NCBI GenBank assembly: GCA_910579925.1
Contig: CAJTVY010000024.1
Span: 1-50,729, forward strand
DNA: 50,729 bases
Reading direction: 5' to 3'
Source: an uncultured Dorea sp.
Lineage (GTDB): Bacteria; Bacillota; Clostridia; Lachnospirales; Lachnospiraceae
The translations under genes were made by a program, and so were the position numbers. The notes below the pieces were generated by a model. It worked only from the letters and a program-made list of their open reading frames with translations. It was not told the origin of the DNA and did no database searches. This document shows, piece after piece, positions 15,312 through 22,870 of this stretch. Each line of letters opens with the position of its first letter. The first letter of the stretch is position 1.

Positions 15312-16342
15312 TCAGATTTGAGTGTGATTATCTGGAGGGGGCGCACCCCTTAATCTTAAAGAGGATGGAAGAGACGAATTTTGAGCAGACGGCGGGGTAT
15401 GGCGCAGATCCCTACTGTGCTGCCGCAAGGGCGAAGATCCAGGCGTTATGCGGCGGTACGGACGTAGAAGTACATTTTCTCGTGGGAGGCACGCAGACGA
15501 ATTTTACGGTAATCAGCGCGGCTTTAAGACCCCATCAGGGCGTACTGGCGGCTTCAACCGGGCATATTAATGTACACGAGACAGGTGCGGTCGAGGCCAC
15601 CGGACATAAGGTTCTTTCGCTTCCAAGTGACGACGGTAAGATTTGCGCCGACCAGGTGCGTAAGGCATATGAGGCGCATTGGAATGATAAGGATCATGAA
15701 CATATGGTACAGCCTGGGATGGTTTATATTTCACATCCCACAGAGAACGGGACGCTTTACAGTAAGGAAGAACTTAAGGCATTACATGACGTGTGTCGGG
15801 AACTGTCGCTTCCTTTGTTTCTCGACGGAGCAAGGCTGGGATACGGACTGATGTCAGAGGAAAGCACGCTGACGCTAAAGGATGTTGCAGAACTGACGGA
15901 TGTATTCTACATCGGAGGTACGAAAGTCGGCGCCTTGTTTGGAGAGGCAGTGGTGATTGCGAATCCGCTGTTGCGAAAGGATTTCCGGTATTTTATTAAG
16001 CAGCATGGGGGGATGCTTGCAAAGGGGAGGCTTCTGGGGCTGCAGTTTGACACGCTTTTTACGGAAGGACTGTATTTTGAGATTGCAAAACGGGCGGATG
16101 AACTTGCCATGAGGCTTAAACAGGCGTTTGTGAAGAAGGGGTATGAACTTCGGTATGATTCTTATACGAACCAGCAGTTTCCGATCCTGCCTGTCGGCCA
16201 TATGGAGAAACTAAAAGAAAAGTATTCCTTTGCTTTCTGGGAGGCCGTGGATAAAGAGCACAGTGCGGTGCGGTTCTGCACAAGCTGGGCCACGAAGGAA
16301 GAGGCTGTGGATGAACTGATCCGGGATATCGAAGCGTTGTAA
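15308..16342 (+). CDS. Low-specificity L-threonine aldolase-type PLP enzyme
   Basis: A 344-residue fold-type I PLP enzyme of the beta-eliminating lyase/threonine aldolase family. The PLP lysine is Lys206 in FYIGGTKVGALFG. Preceding motifs are FLVGGTQTNFT, HINVHETGAVEATGHKV and FLDGARLGYG. Members cleave L-threonine or L-allo-threonine to glycine and acetaldehyde. Some related enzymes act on other beta-hydroxy amino acids, so the exact preference is open. It starts inside the tsaB stop codon (ATGA). That is striking because t6A synthesis itself consumes threonine; whether it has a regulatory meaning is inference. Confidence 0.86.
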   Translation: MIRFECDYLEGAHPLILKRMEETNFEQTAGYGADPYCAAARAKIQALCGGTDVEVHFLVGGTQTNFTVISAALRPHQGVLAASTGHINVHETGAVEATGHKVLSLPSDDGKICADQVRKAYEAHWNDKDHEHMVQPGMVYISHPTENGTLYSKEELKALHDVCRELSLPLFLDGARLGYGLMSEESTLTLKDVAELTDVFYIGGTKVGALFGEAVVIANPLLRKDFRYFIKQHGGMLAKGRLLGLQFDTLFTEGLYFEIAKRADELAMRLKQAFVKKGYELRYDSYTNQQFPILPVGHMEKLKEKYSFAFWEAVDKEHSAVRFCTSWATKEEAVDELIRDIEAL

Positions 16343-16349
16343 TAGAAAT

Positions 16350-16823
16350 ATGCGGGAAATGTGGATGATCCGTAAGATCAGTAAGGAACAGGAGCGGGAT
16401 ATTGCGGCTCTTGCGGCCTTGGAGAAGAGTATATTTCCGGATGCGTGGACCAGTAAAGGAATTACGGAGACGTTGCGCCAGGATCATACGATGGCGCTTG
16501 GAATCTGGAAGGAAGGATTCTTTGCCGGTTATGTGATCCTATACTATGTGCTGGACGAAGGTGAGATCGCAAGGATTGCGGTAGACCCGTCCTGTCGCCG
16601 GCAAGGGGCTGCCGGCCGGCTGTTTTGCCAGCTGGAAGAAATATGCAAAGAGAAAGAAATCGGCCGGCTGCTGCTTGAAGTCAGGAGGAGCAACAAAGGG
16701 GCGATTTCCTTCTATCAGAAACGGGGATTTACGGAAGACGGAATTCGAAAAGACTACTATACCAGTCCCTGTGAGGATGCGGTTCTTATGAGTAAAATAT
16801 TAGATCCGGAAAATCCGGACTGA
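16350..16823 (+). CDS. rimI: RimI-like ribosomal protein alanine acetyltransferase
   Basis: This 157-residue GNAT enzyme has the acetyl-CoA loop RRQGAAGRLFCQL and the RimI-like LLLEVRRSNKGAISFYQKRGF. RimI acetylates the N-terminus of ribosomal protein S18, and in Firmicutes it is usually encoded with tsaB and tsaD, as here. The start is uncertain: ATG 16350 has no ribosome site, and ATG 16365 (MIRKISKEQ) follows a weak GGGA. The likely protein is 152-157 residues. It is the last gene before a 178-bp gap that may hold a weak promoter. Confidence 0.85.
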   Translation: MREMWMIRKISKEQERDIAALAALEKSIFPDAWTSKGITETLRQDHTMALGIWKEGFFAGYVILYYVLDEGEIARIAVDPSCRRQGAAGRLFCQLEEICKEKEIGRLLLEVRRSNKGAISFYQKRGFTEDGIRKDYYTSPCEDAVLMSKILDPENPD

Positions 16824-17001
16824 ATGTGAGATTTTTGGTTTTCTGGAAGATCCATGGCAGGCATGACAGCAGTTCCCACTGGAAAGCAGGACAGGAAGAC
16901 GATATAATGTAGGCGTAACAAGATTGAAGAAGTATCTTGCGTCAGGTTCTGGATATACCAGAGCGCTGCGCAGATTACGGGATACCGACAGGAGGAATTG
17001 T
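16824..17001 (+). promoter_or_regulatory. Gap with possible internal promoter
   Basis: A TATAAT lies near 16902-16907 with a poor -35 (TGGAAA) 17 bp upstream. It may give extra transcription of the zinc-ribbon, rnz, tsaD and ispD genes. No terminator is visible, so read-through from rimI is likely. Confidence 0.3.
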
Positions 17002-17229
17002 ATGCGCCAGTATAGAACAGAGTTAGAGAGAACAAAGAACGTTGAGAAGATCATTTGTAATAAATGCGGCAAGGAAATCCTGGTACAAAGAGGGGTTCCC
17101 CAGGAGGATGTGCTGGAAGTTGAGAAGCGATGGGGATATCACTCCAGAAAAGACAATCAGGTAGACCAGTTTGATCTATGTGAGGACTGCTACGATGAAC
17201 TGGTAGAAAGTTTCCTGGTTAAGATATAG
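17002..17229 (+). CDS. Small two-CxxC zinc-ribbon protein
   Basis: A 75-residue protein with two CxxC pairs, Cys19/Cys22 (ICNKCGKEI) and Cys60/Cys63 (LCEDCYDEL), which probably bind one zinc ion. The pairs are separated by 37 residues that include a basic segment. ATG 17002 follows GGAGG by 6 bp; the frame extends upstream, but without a start signal. I do not recognise a named family. Its place between rimI and rnz suggests a role in translation or tRNA maturation, but that is only context. Confidence 0.65.
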   Translation: MRQYRTELERTKNVEKIICNKCGKEILVQRGVPQEDVLEVEKRWGYHSRKDNQVDQFDLCEDCYDELVESFLVKI

Positions 17230-17255
17230 AAATTGTGTAAGACAGAGGTTAGAAT

Positions 17256-18164
17256 ATGTTAGATGTATGTTTGTTAGGGACAGGAGGAATGATGCCTTTG
17301 CCGTACCGGTGGCTTACAGCGCTGATGATACGGTATAACGGAAGCAGTGTGCTGATTGACTGCGGGGAAGGGACGCAGATTGCGATTAAGGAAAAGGGAT
17401 GGAGTTTCAAGCCGATTGATGTGATCTGCTTTACGCATTATCACGGGGATCATATCAGCGGGCTTCCGGGGCTTCTTCTTACCATGGGGAATGCGGAACG
17501 GACGGAACCGCTGACGCTTGTGGGACCGAAGGGGCTGGAACGTGTGGTGAAGGCGCTGCGGGTGATTGCGCCTGAGCTGCCTTTTCCGATCAGATATATG
17601 GAGATTACTGAGCCGGAGCAGACATTCGAGATGAATGGCTACCGGCTTAAAGCATTTCGTGTGAACCATAACGTCCTGTGCTATGGATATACGCTGGAGA
17701 TTGACCGTGCTGGCCGATTTGACGTGGAACGCGCCAATGCGGCCGGGATCCCACAGAGATACTGGGGAATTCTGCAGAAGGGCGGGACTGTGGAGGATGA
17801 CGGAAATCTGTATACGCCGGACATGGTGCTGGGGCCTGCGCGCAAGGGACTTAAGATTGCCTACTGTACAGATACAAGACCCACAGATTCCATTAAGAAG
17901 AATGCGGCAGGCTCGGATCTGTTTGTCTGTGAAGGGATGTATGGGGAGAAGGATAAGCTTAAGAAGGCGAAGGAGTATAAGCATATGACATTTTATGAGG
18001 CGGCCTGGCTTGCCCGGGAATCAGACGTAGGCGAGATGTGGCTGACTCATTACAGCCCGTCACTTACGAAACCGGAGGAATACATGGATGAAGTGAGGGC
18101 CATCTTCCCACGGGCGGTCGCTGCAAAGGACAGACGGTCGGTGGAACTTGTATTCTCAGATTAA
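17256..18164 (+). CDS. rnz: Ribonuclease Z-like metallo-beta-lactamase protein
   Basis: This 302-residue protein has the metal motif THYHGDH (His61, His63, Asp65, His66) preceded by LIDCGEGTQ, the RNase Z form. It ends with a GEMWLTHYSPS segment carrying the late histidine. RNase Z removes 3' trailers from tRNA precursors. Related family members can be other phosphodiesterases, so RNase Z is the best rather than the certain call. The length matches short bacterial RNase Z. It lies 26 bp after the zinc-ribbon gene with AGAGG upstream, and its end precedes tsaD by 28 bp. Confidence 0.82.
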   Translation: MLDVCLLGTGGMMPLPYRWLTALMIRYNGSSVLIDCGEGTQIAIKEKGWSFKPIDVICFTHYHGDHISGLPGLLLTMGNAERTEPLTLVGPKGLERVVKALRVIAPELPFPIRYMEITEPEQTFEMNGYRLKAFRVNHNVLCYGYTLEIDRAGRFDVERANAAGIPQRYWGILQKGGTVEDDGNLYTPDMVLGPARKGLKIAYCTDTRPTDSIKKNAAGSDLFVCEGMYGEKDKLKKAKEYKHMTFYEAAWLARESDVGEMWLTHYSPSLTKPEEYMDEVRAIFPRAVAAKDRRSVELVFSD

Positions 18165-18192
18165 GCGAGTCTTAGAAAAGAGGGCTAAAAAT

Positions 18193-19221
18193 ATGTGCGA
18201 GAAAAAAGATATACTCATCCTGGCGATCGAGAGTTCCTGCGACGAGACGGCGGCAGCGGTGGTAAAGAACGGACGTGAAGTGAAATCAAACGTGATATCT
18301 TCCCAGATTGCACTCCATACGCTCTACGGCGGCGTGGTTCCAGAGATTGCCTCAAGGAAACACATTGAGAAGATCAACCAGGTCATCGAGGCGGCTCTTG
18401 AGGAAGCGGATGTCTCCCTTAAGGAGATAGACGCTGTAGGCGTTACCTACGGGCCGGGGCTGGTGGGCGCGCTTCTGGTGGGCGTTGCGGAGGCGAAAGC
18501 GATTGCATATGCCGCAAAGAAGCCCCTGGTCGGAGTTCACCATATTGAAGGGCATATTGCAGCAAATTTTATCGAACATCCAGACCTTAAGCCGCCCTTC
18601 TTTTCTCTGGTGGTATCCGGCGGACATACACATCTGGTGCGGGTGAAAGATTACGGGAAGTTCGACATTATCGGCCGTACAAGAGATGATGCCGCAGGAG
18701 AAGCGTTTGATAAGGTGGCAAGGGCAATCGGCCTTGGATATCCCGGAGGGCCAAAGATAGATAAAGTGTCAAAGGAAGGTAATCCGGATGCGATTGCATT
18801 TCCAAGGGCCCGCATATCGGACGCACCTTACGACTTCAGCTTCAGCGGTCTGAAGTCGGCGGTGCTTAATTACATTAATGGATGTCGGATGAAGGGGATG
18901 GAATACAGTCAGGCAGATGTAGCGGCCTCATTTCAGAAGGCAGTTACCGACGTTCTTGTGGAAAATGCCATGCATGCGGTGGAGGAGTACCATGTGGATC
19001 AGTTTGCAATTGCGGGAGGCGTAGCGTCTAACAGCGCCTTAAGGCTTGCGATGAAAGAGGCCTGCGAAGCACGGGGCGTGAAGTTCTTCTACCCGTCTCT
19101 GGTCTATTGTACGGATAATGCGGCCATGATCGGAGTGGCAGCCTATTATGAGTTTATCAATGGAACGAGACACGGATGGGATCTGAATGCCGTTCCGAAT
19201 CTGAAACTGGGGGAGAGATAG
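18193..19221 (+). CDS. tsaD: tRNA threonylcarbamoyladenosine transferase TsaD
   Basis: This 342-residue protein is the catalytic subunit that transfers threonylcarbamoyl to adenosine 37. It has AIESSCDETAAAV, the metal motif HHIEGH (His117, His121) and the ASKHA phosphate loops (VVSGGHTHLV, GEAFDKVARA), with GGVASNSALR near the C-terminus. ATG 18193 follows GAGGG by about 8 bp. The frame runs upstream into rnz without a start signal. It lies 3 bp before ispD and completes the tsaE, tsaB, rimI, tsaD set. tsaC is not in the window. Confidence 0.95.
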   Translation: MCEKKDILILAIESSCDETAAAVVKNGREVKSNVISSQIALHTLYGGVVPEIASRKHIEKINQVIEAALEEADVSLKEIDAVGVTYGPGLVGALLVGVAEAKAIAYAAKKPLVGVHHIEGHIAANFIEHPDLKPPFFSLVVSGGHTHLVRVKDYGKFDIIGRTRDDAAGEAFDKVARAIGLGYPGGPKIDKVSKEGNPDAIAFPRARISDAPYDFSFSGLKSAVLNYINGCRMKGMEYSQADVAASFQKAVTDVLVENAMHAVEEYHVDQFAIAGGVASNSALRLAMKEACEARGVKFFYPSLVYCTDNAAMIGVAAYYEFINGTRHGWDLNAVPNLKLGER

Positions 19222-19224
19222 ACG

Positions 19225-19947
19225 ATGGAAGGTAAGAAGCGGTGCGCGGCAGTTGTTCTTGCGGCGGGACAGGGAAAACGAATGGGAACTTCTGTTCAGA
19301 AACAGTATATCGAATTAGATGGAAAACCGCTGATTTATTATGCGCTGAAAACGTTTCAGGAATCAGAGATTATTGATACTGTGGTGCTTGTGGTGGGAGA
19401 AGGCCAGGTATCTTATGCAGAATGCGAGATCGTGAGGAAATATGGTTTCTCCAAGGTGACTTCAGTGACTGAGGGCGGAAAAGAGCGATATGATTCTGTC
19501 TGGCAGGGCTTAAAGGCGTTAGATAAGGACCCGGAAACCGCTTATGTATTCATTCATGACGGGGCGCGTCCCTTTGTTGATGAATCCATCCTAAGACGGG
19601 GATATGAGACGGTCTGCCGGTATCGTGCATGTGTCGCAGGAATGCCAAGCAAGGATACCGTTAAGCTGGTGGATGAAGAATCGTTTGCGGTCAATACGCC
19701 CCGGCGTAAATATGTGTGGACAGTACAGACGCCTCAGGTCTTCGAGAGACCGCTGATCGTAGAGGCGTATTCCCGGCTGATGGCAGCAGAGCATACAGAC
19801 GTGACGGACGACGCCATGGCGGTAGAGATGATGATGAAAGCGCCGGTGAAGCTGTTTGAGGGATCTTATGAGAATCTGAAAATTACGACGCCGGAGGATT
19901 TAAAGATAGCAGAGGTGTTTCTTGGATGGCAAGTATCAGAGAAGTAG
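19225..19947 (+). CDS. ispD: 2-C-methyl-D-erythritol 4-phosphate cytidylyltransferase
   Basis: A 240-residue nucleotidyltransferase of the MEP isoprenoid pathway that attaches CMP to methylerythritol phosphate. The CTP loop is VLAAGQGKRMG, followed by QKQYIELDGKPL. The middle has the conserved VFIHDGARPFV and the C-terminal half has TPQVFERPLI and TDDAMAVE. The length is normal. It starts 3 bp after tsaD, and its last 22 bp contain the start of the LacI regulator gene in another frame, so the regulator may be partly co-expressed with this housekeeping gene. Confidence 0.93.
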   Translation: MEGKKRCAAVVLAAGQGKRMGTSVQKQYIELDGKPLIYYALKTFQESEIIDTVVLVVGEGQVSYAECEIVRKYGFSKVTSVTEGGKERYDSVWQGLKALDKDPETAYVFIHDGARPFVDESILRRGYETVCRYRACVAGMPSKDTVKLVDEESFAVNTPRRKYVWTVQTPQVFERPLIVEAYSRLMAAEHTDVTDDAMAVEMMMKAPVKLFEGSYENLKITTPEDLKIAEVFLGWQVSEK

Positions 19948-20900
19948 CGCAGGAAGCTGGCGTAGGAGTCGGAACGGTATCAAGGGCATTGAACGGGTCG
20001 GGATATGTTTCGCCAGAGACGAGAAAAAAGATTGATAAAGCGGTAAAAAAGCTAAAGTATACGCCGAATGAGCTGGCAAGGAATCTGTATCATAATAAGA
20101 CGGGGATCGTAGGAGTGATCGTGCCGGATCTGGATCATCCGTTTTTTTCGGCTCTGGTGAAGCATATAGAAATGGAACTCTATAAGCAGGGCTATAAGAC
20201 GATGATCTGTAATACCGTAGGGATCAGCAGGCGGGAGCAGGAATATCTGGATATGCTGGAACGGAACATGGTGGACGGGATCATTACGGCTTCTCATGGC
20301 CTGGAGGATGAAGAATACAGGAAGCAGACAAAGCCGATTGTCTCCATTGACCGGGACCTGGGGGCGCAGATTCCGCTGATTGGATGCGACCATAAAAAAG
20401 GAGGGGAGATGGCGGCGGAACTAATGCTTAAAGCCGGTCGGAAGAAAGTGTTTCTTGTTGCCGGAGTGGCGCCTAAGATTATGGCTAATGACAGATACAC
20501 TGTTTTCAGGCAGAGACTGGAGGAGAATAACGTTACCGTTCTGCAGGAAGTGATGGAGTGGAACATCTTTAACTGGGATGCACATTGTAAGATGGCAGAA
20601 GAAATATTTCGGACCCATCCTGATATTGACGGGATATTTGGCGGCGACCTGGCGGCGATTGCCTGTCTGAATATGGCGCAAAGGAGAGGAATGCAGATTC
20701 CGGAAGATATTTCTATTATTGGTTTTGACGCAATGTCGCCGGCCAGTATGGTTTATCCTCCGCTGACGGCCGTTAAGCAGAATGTAGAATTATTGGCAGA
20801 AGTTTCAGTGAACACTCTTCTTGACATGGTGGAACAAAGAAAAAACGTGCCTCACAGACTGATCCTGGATGTAGAAATACAGCATGGAGGAACGGTATAA
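19926..20900 (+). CDS. LacI-family transcriptional repressor of the fructoside unit
   Basis: This 324-residue regulator has an N-terminal LacI helix-turn-helix (IREVAQEAGVGVGTVSRAL, then hinge NGSGYVSPETR) and a periplasmic-binding-protein-like effector domain (GIVGVIVPDLDHPFF, later GFDAMSPASM). ATG 19926 lies inside ispD, 8 bp after GAGGTG. A strong terminator follows, then the GH32/ABC genes behind a promoter with LacI-type palindromes. I infer that it represses that unit and is released by a sugar or sugar phosphate from sucrose or fructo-oligosaccharides. Having no promoter of its own, it may be expressed with the upstream housekeeping operon. Confidence 0.87.
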   Translation: MASIREVAQEAGVGVGTVSRALNGSGYVSPETRKKIDKAVKKLKYTPNELARNLYHNKTGIVGVIVPDLDHPFFSALVKHIEMELYKQGYKTMICNTVGISRREQEYLDMLERNMVDGIITASHGLEDEEYRKQTKPIVSIDRDLGAQIPLIGCDHKKGGEMAAELMLKAGRKKVFLVAGVAPKIMANDRYTVFRQRLEENNVTVLQEVMEWNIFNWDAHCKMAEEIFRTHPDIDGIFGGDLAAIACLNMAQRRGMQIPEDISIIGFDAMSPASMVYPPLTAVKQNVELLAEVSVNTLLDMVEQRKNVPHRLILDVEIQHGGTV

Positions 20901-20973
20901 AGGAAAGCCGTTGGTAATATTGCAAAAAAAACGGAAGATAAATTTGGTGAAAATAAATAAGGAATAGTGGGAA

Positions 20974-21018
20974 AAGAAGATTTTATACAAGATGCACAAT
21001 ATAAAATCTTCTTTTTTT
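20974..21018 (+). terminator. Strong terminator after the LacI gene
   Basis: A 14-bp perfect stem, AAGAAGATTTTATA (20974-20987) and TATAAAATCTTCTT (21000-21013), runs into five further T residues. It ends the long t6A/ispD/lacI transcript. Confidence 0.85.
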
Positions 21019-21047
21019 GTTAATAAGGGAAAAATGTCAAACGGACA

Positions 21048-21076
21048 TTGACAAAATAGGTAAATTATATTACAAT
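21048..21076 (+). promoter_or_regulatory. Promoter of the GH32/ABC operon
   Basis: A perfect -35 TTGACA (21048-21053) and -10 TACAAT (21071-21076) are separated by 17 bp. This near-consensus promoter is immediately followed by a LacI-type operator, implying strong transcription when derepressed. Confidence 0.8.
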
Positions 21077-21081
21077 CATTT

Positions 21082-21099
21082 TATGGAACGGGTTCCATA
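21082..21099. promoter_or_regulatory. LacI-type operator O1
   Basis: The 18-bp near-perfect palindrome TATGGAACGGGTTCCATA sits over the expected transcription start. Its core resembles LacI/GalR-family sites (TGGAAC-GTTCCA). Binding here would block the promoter at 21048-21076. Confidence 0.75.
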
Positions 21100-21123
21100 A
21101 AATATTGCGTAATATGTGGAAAT

Positions 21124-21145
21124 AATACGAAATATCTTTCGTATT
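21124..21145. repeat. AATACGAAA inverted repeat in the leader
   Basis: AATACGAAA (21124-21132) and TTTCGTATT (21137-21145) form a perfect 9-bp inverted repeat around TATC. It could be an mRNA hairpin or the site of another regulator. No T-run follows, so it is not a terminator. Confidence 0.5.
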
Positions 21146-21159
21146 AAATGGATATAGTT

Positions 21160-21179
21160 TTGTGGAATCGGTTACACAA
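21160..21179. promoter_or_regulatory. LacI-type operator O2
   Basis: The imperfect palindrome TTGTGGAATCGGTTACACAA matches in eight of ten half-site positions and is centred about 79 bp after O1, just before the GH32 ribosome site. Paired sites suit cooperative or looping repression. It also resembles cre sites, so CcpA is an alternative binder. Confidence 0.55.
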
Positions 21180-21198
21180 AAAGGGAAGGAGAAGGTAA

Positions 21199-22851
21199 AT
21201 GAATACGGGAAACTATACAAAGCTGGAGATATTTGCCAGAGCCTTGGGGGCGGGGGGAGGCATCCGTGTGCTTTCTGGAAGAGAAGAATGCCGGGAAAGT
21301 GCGGGAAATGCGTATTACAGATGGATTAAAATACCTGTGGAACAGAATACGGAGTATGAGATTCTGTGCGAGGAGTGTCAGGTTTCGCTCTGCTATCTGA
21401 GTGGCTGTGAGAATATTCTGGACCAGGGCGTCTGCTATCTGGAGCAGGAGAATGGTATATTTGTAAAACGCAGGGAGCCGGAATGGTACGATTCTCCGAT
21501 TCGCGAGGCGTATCATTTTACGCCATGGAAGAACTGGATGAATGATCCCAACGGACTTTGCTGGTTTCAAGGGTATTACCATATGTTTTATCAGTTTAAT
21601 CCCCACGGTCAGAAATGGTCCCATATGTACTGGGGGCATGCGGCAAGTAAAGATCTGATTCACTGGACGCATCTTCCCGTGGTTCTGGAACCGCAGAAGG
21701 AACTGTTAAATAACCCGGAAGAGCTTGCGGGAGGTGCGTTTTCCGGTTCTGCGGTTGTGCGGGGAGAGGAAGTCATGTTTTTTCTGACCAGAAGCCTTGG
21801 GCCCTGCAATGACGATGATAGTACGGTGCAGCAGCAGTGGGTCATGAGAAGCGGCGACATGCTGCATTTCACAGAAGAAGAACTGGTGATTAAAGAACCG
21901 CCCAGAGGAGCCTCTTTTGATTTCCGCGATCCAAAAGTCATGTACGGAGGCGGGAAGTGGTATATGGTTCTTGGCAGTTCGTTGGAAGGGAAAGCCGCCA
22001 TCCTGTTGTATGAGTCTGAGGATCTGGAACACTGGGACTATTCCGGTCCGCTGCTGACGGAGAACGAGGAGGGGATCCGCTGTGTGGAATGTCCGGATTT
22101 TATAGAACTGGATGGGAAATACCTTGCAGTCGGTGCATTGATGCATCATCAGGATCCTTTCGGAAGATATCAGATGAGCAGATATTATGTGGGCGGTTTT
22201 GCGGATGGCATCTTTACGGAGGAGGGCAGAGGATGGTTTGACTTCTGTGGTAACTGCTATGCAATGCAGAGCTTTGAACATGAGGGACGAAGGATCAGTA
22301 TCGGGTGGATTTCTGATTTCTATGGGGAACATCTTGAAGTGGAAAATGGCGTTTGCGGGAGTATGACGATTCCCAGGGAAATGCGCATCAGAGAAAACCG
22401 GCTGTATCTGACTCCCGTCAAAGAAATCGAATCTCTCAAGAGTGGAATCCTGTATCAGGGACAGGGAGAAGAGATCTGTCTGAAAGATATTACGCCTAAT
22501 ACATATAAAGCGGAACTGGAATTGAAAGAAGACGTTCCGTTTTCTATCTGTCTGTCCGAAAGCGAAGATGGTAAGATGCTGCTTATTAATGATGGGAAGG
22601 GACTTCGTATCAAGACGCATGGAGTGAAGAGTGAGCATGTTACATTTCCGGCAGACGTGGACAGAGTGGAAAAGCTTGAGATATTTGTGGACCGCCGTAC
22701 CGCGGAGGTATATGTTAACGATGGAGAGGCGGCGGGAACCAAGTTGTTTTATGACACATCAGATGCCGGATGTTTCATATTACATACAGACACACCTGAA
22801 TGTATCGAAAGGGCAGAGATTTTCTGCATGAGATCAATCTGGGAAAGATGA
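21199..22851 (+). CDS. GH32 beta-fructofuranosidase / sucrose-6-phosphate hydrolase type
   Basis: A 550-residue GH32 enzyme. The nucleophile is Asp116 in NWMNDPNG, the transition-state stabiliser is Asp244 in FRDP, and the acid/base is Glu297 in ECPD. An extra N-terminal domain of about 100 residues precedes the five-bladed propeller, and a C-terminal beta-sandwich follows. There is no signal peptide, so it hydrolyses imported substrates, probably sucrose, kestose or short fructans. An ABC importer rather than a PTS is encoded next door, so unphosphorylated substrate is more likely than sucrose-6-phosphate. It starts 10 bp after a GGAAGGAGAAGG ribosome region and is the first gene of the repressor-controlled unit. 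Confidence 0.9.
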   Translation: MNTGNYTKLEIFARALGAGGGIRVLSGREECRESAGNAYYRWIKIPVEQNTEYEILCEECQVSLCYLSGCENILDQGVCYLEQENGIFVKRREPEWYDSPIREAYHFTPWKNWMNDPNGLCWFQGYYHMFYQFNPHGQKWSHMYWGHAASKDLIHWTHLPVVLEPQKELLNNPEELAGGAFSGSAVVRGEEVMFFLTRSLGPCNDDDSTVQQQWVMRSGDMLHFTEEELVIKEPPRGASFDFRDPKVMYGGGKWYMVLGSSLEGKAAILLYESEDLEHWDYSGPLLTENEEGIRCVECPDFIELDGKYLAVGALMHHQDPFGRYQMSRYYVGGFADGIFTEEGRGWFDFCGNCYAMQSFEHEGRRISIGWISDFYGEHLEVENGVCGSMTIPREMRIRENRLYLTPVKEIESLKSGILYQGQGEEICLKDITPNTYKAELELKEDVPFSICLSESEDGKMLLINDGKGLRIKTHGVKSEHVTFPADVDRVEKLEIFVDRRTAEVYVNDGEAAGTKLFYDTSDAGCFILHTDTPECIERAEIFCMRSIWER

Positions 22852-22870
22852 AAAGAGAGGAGCGGGAAAG

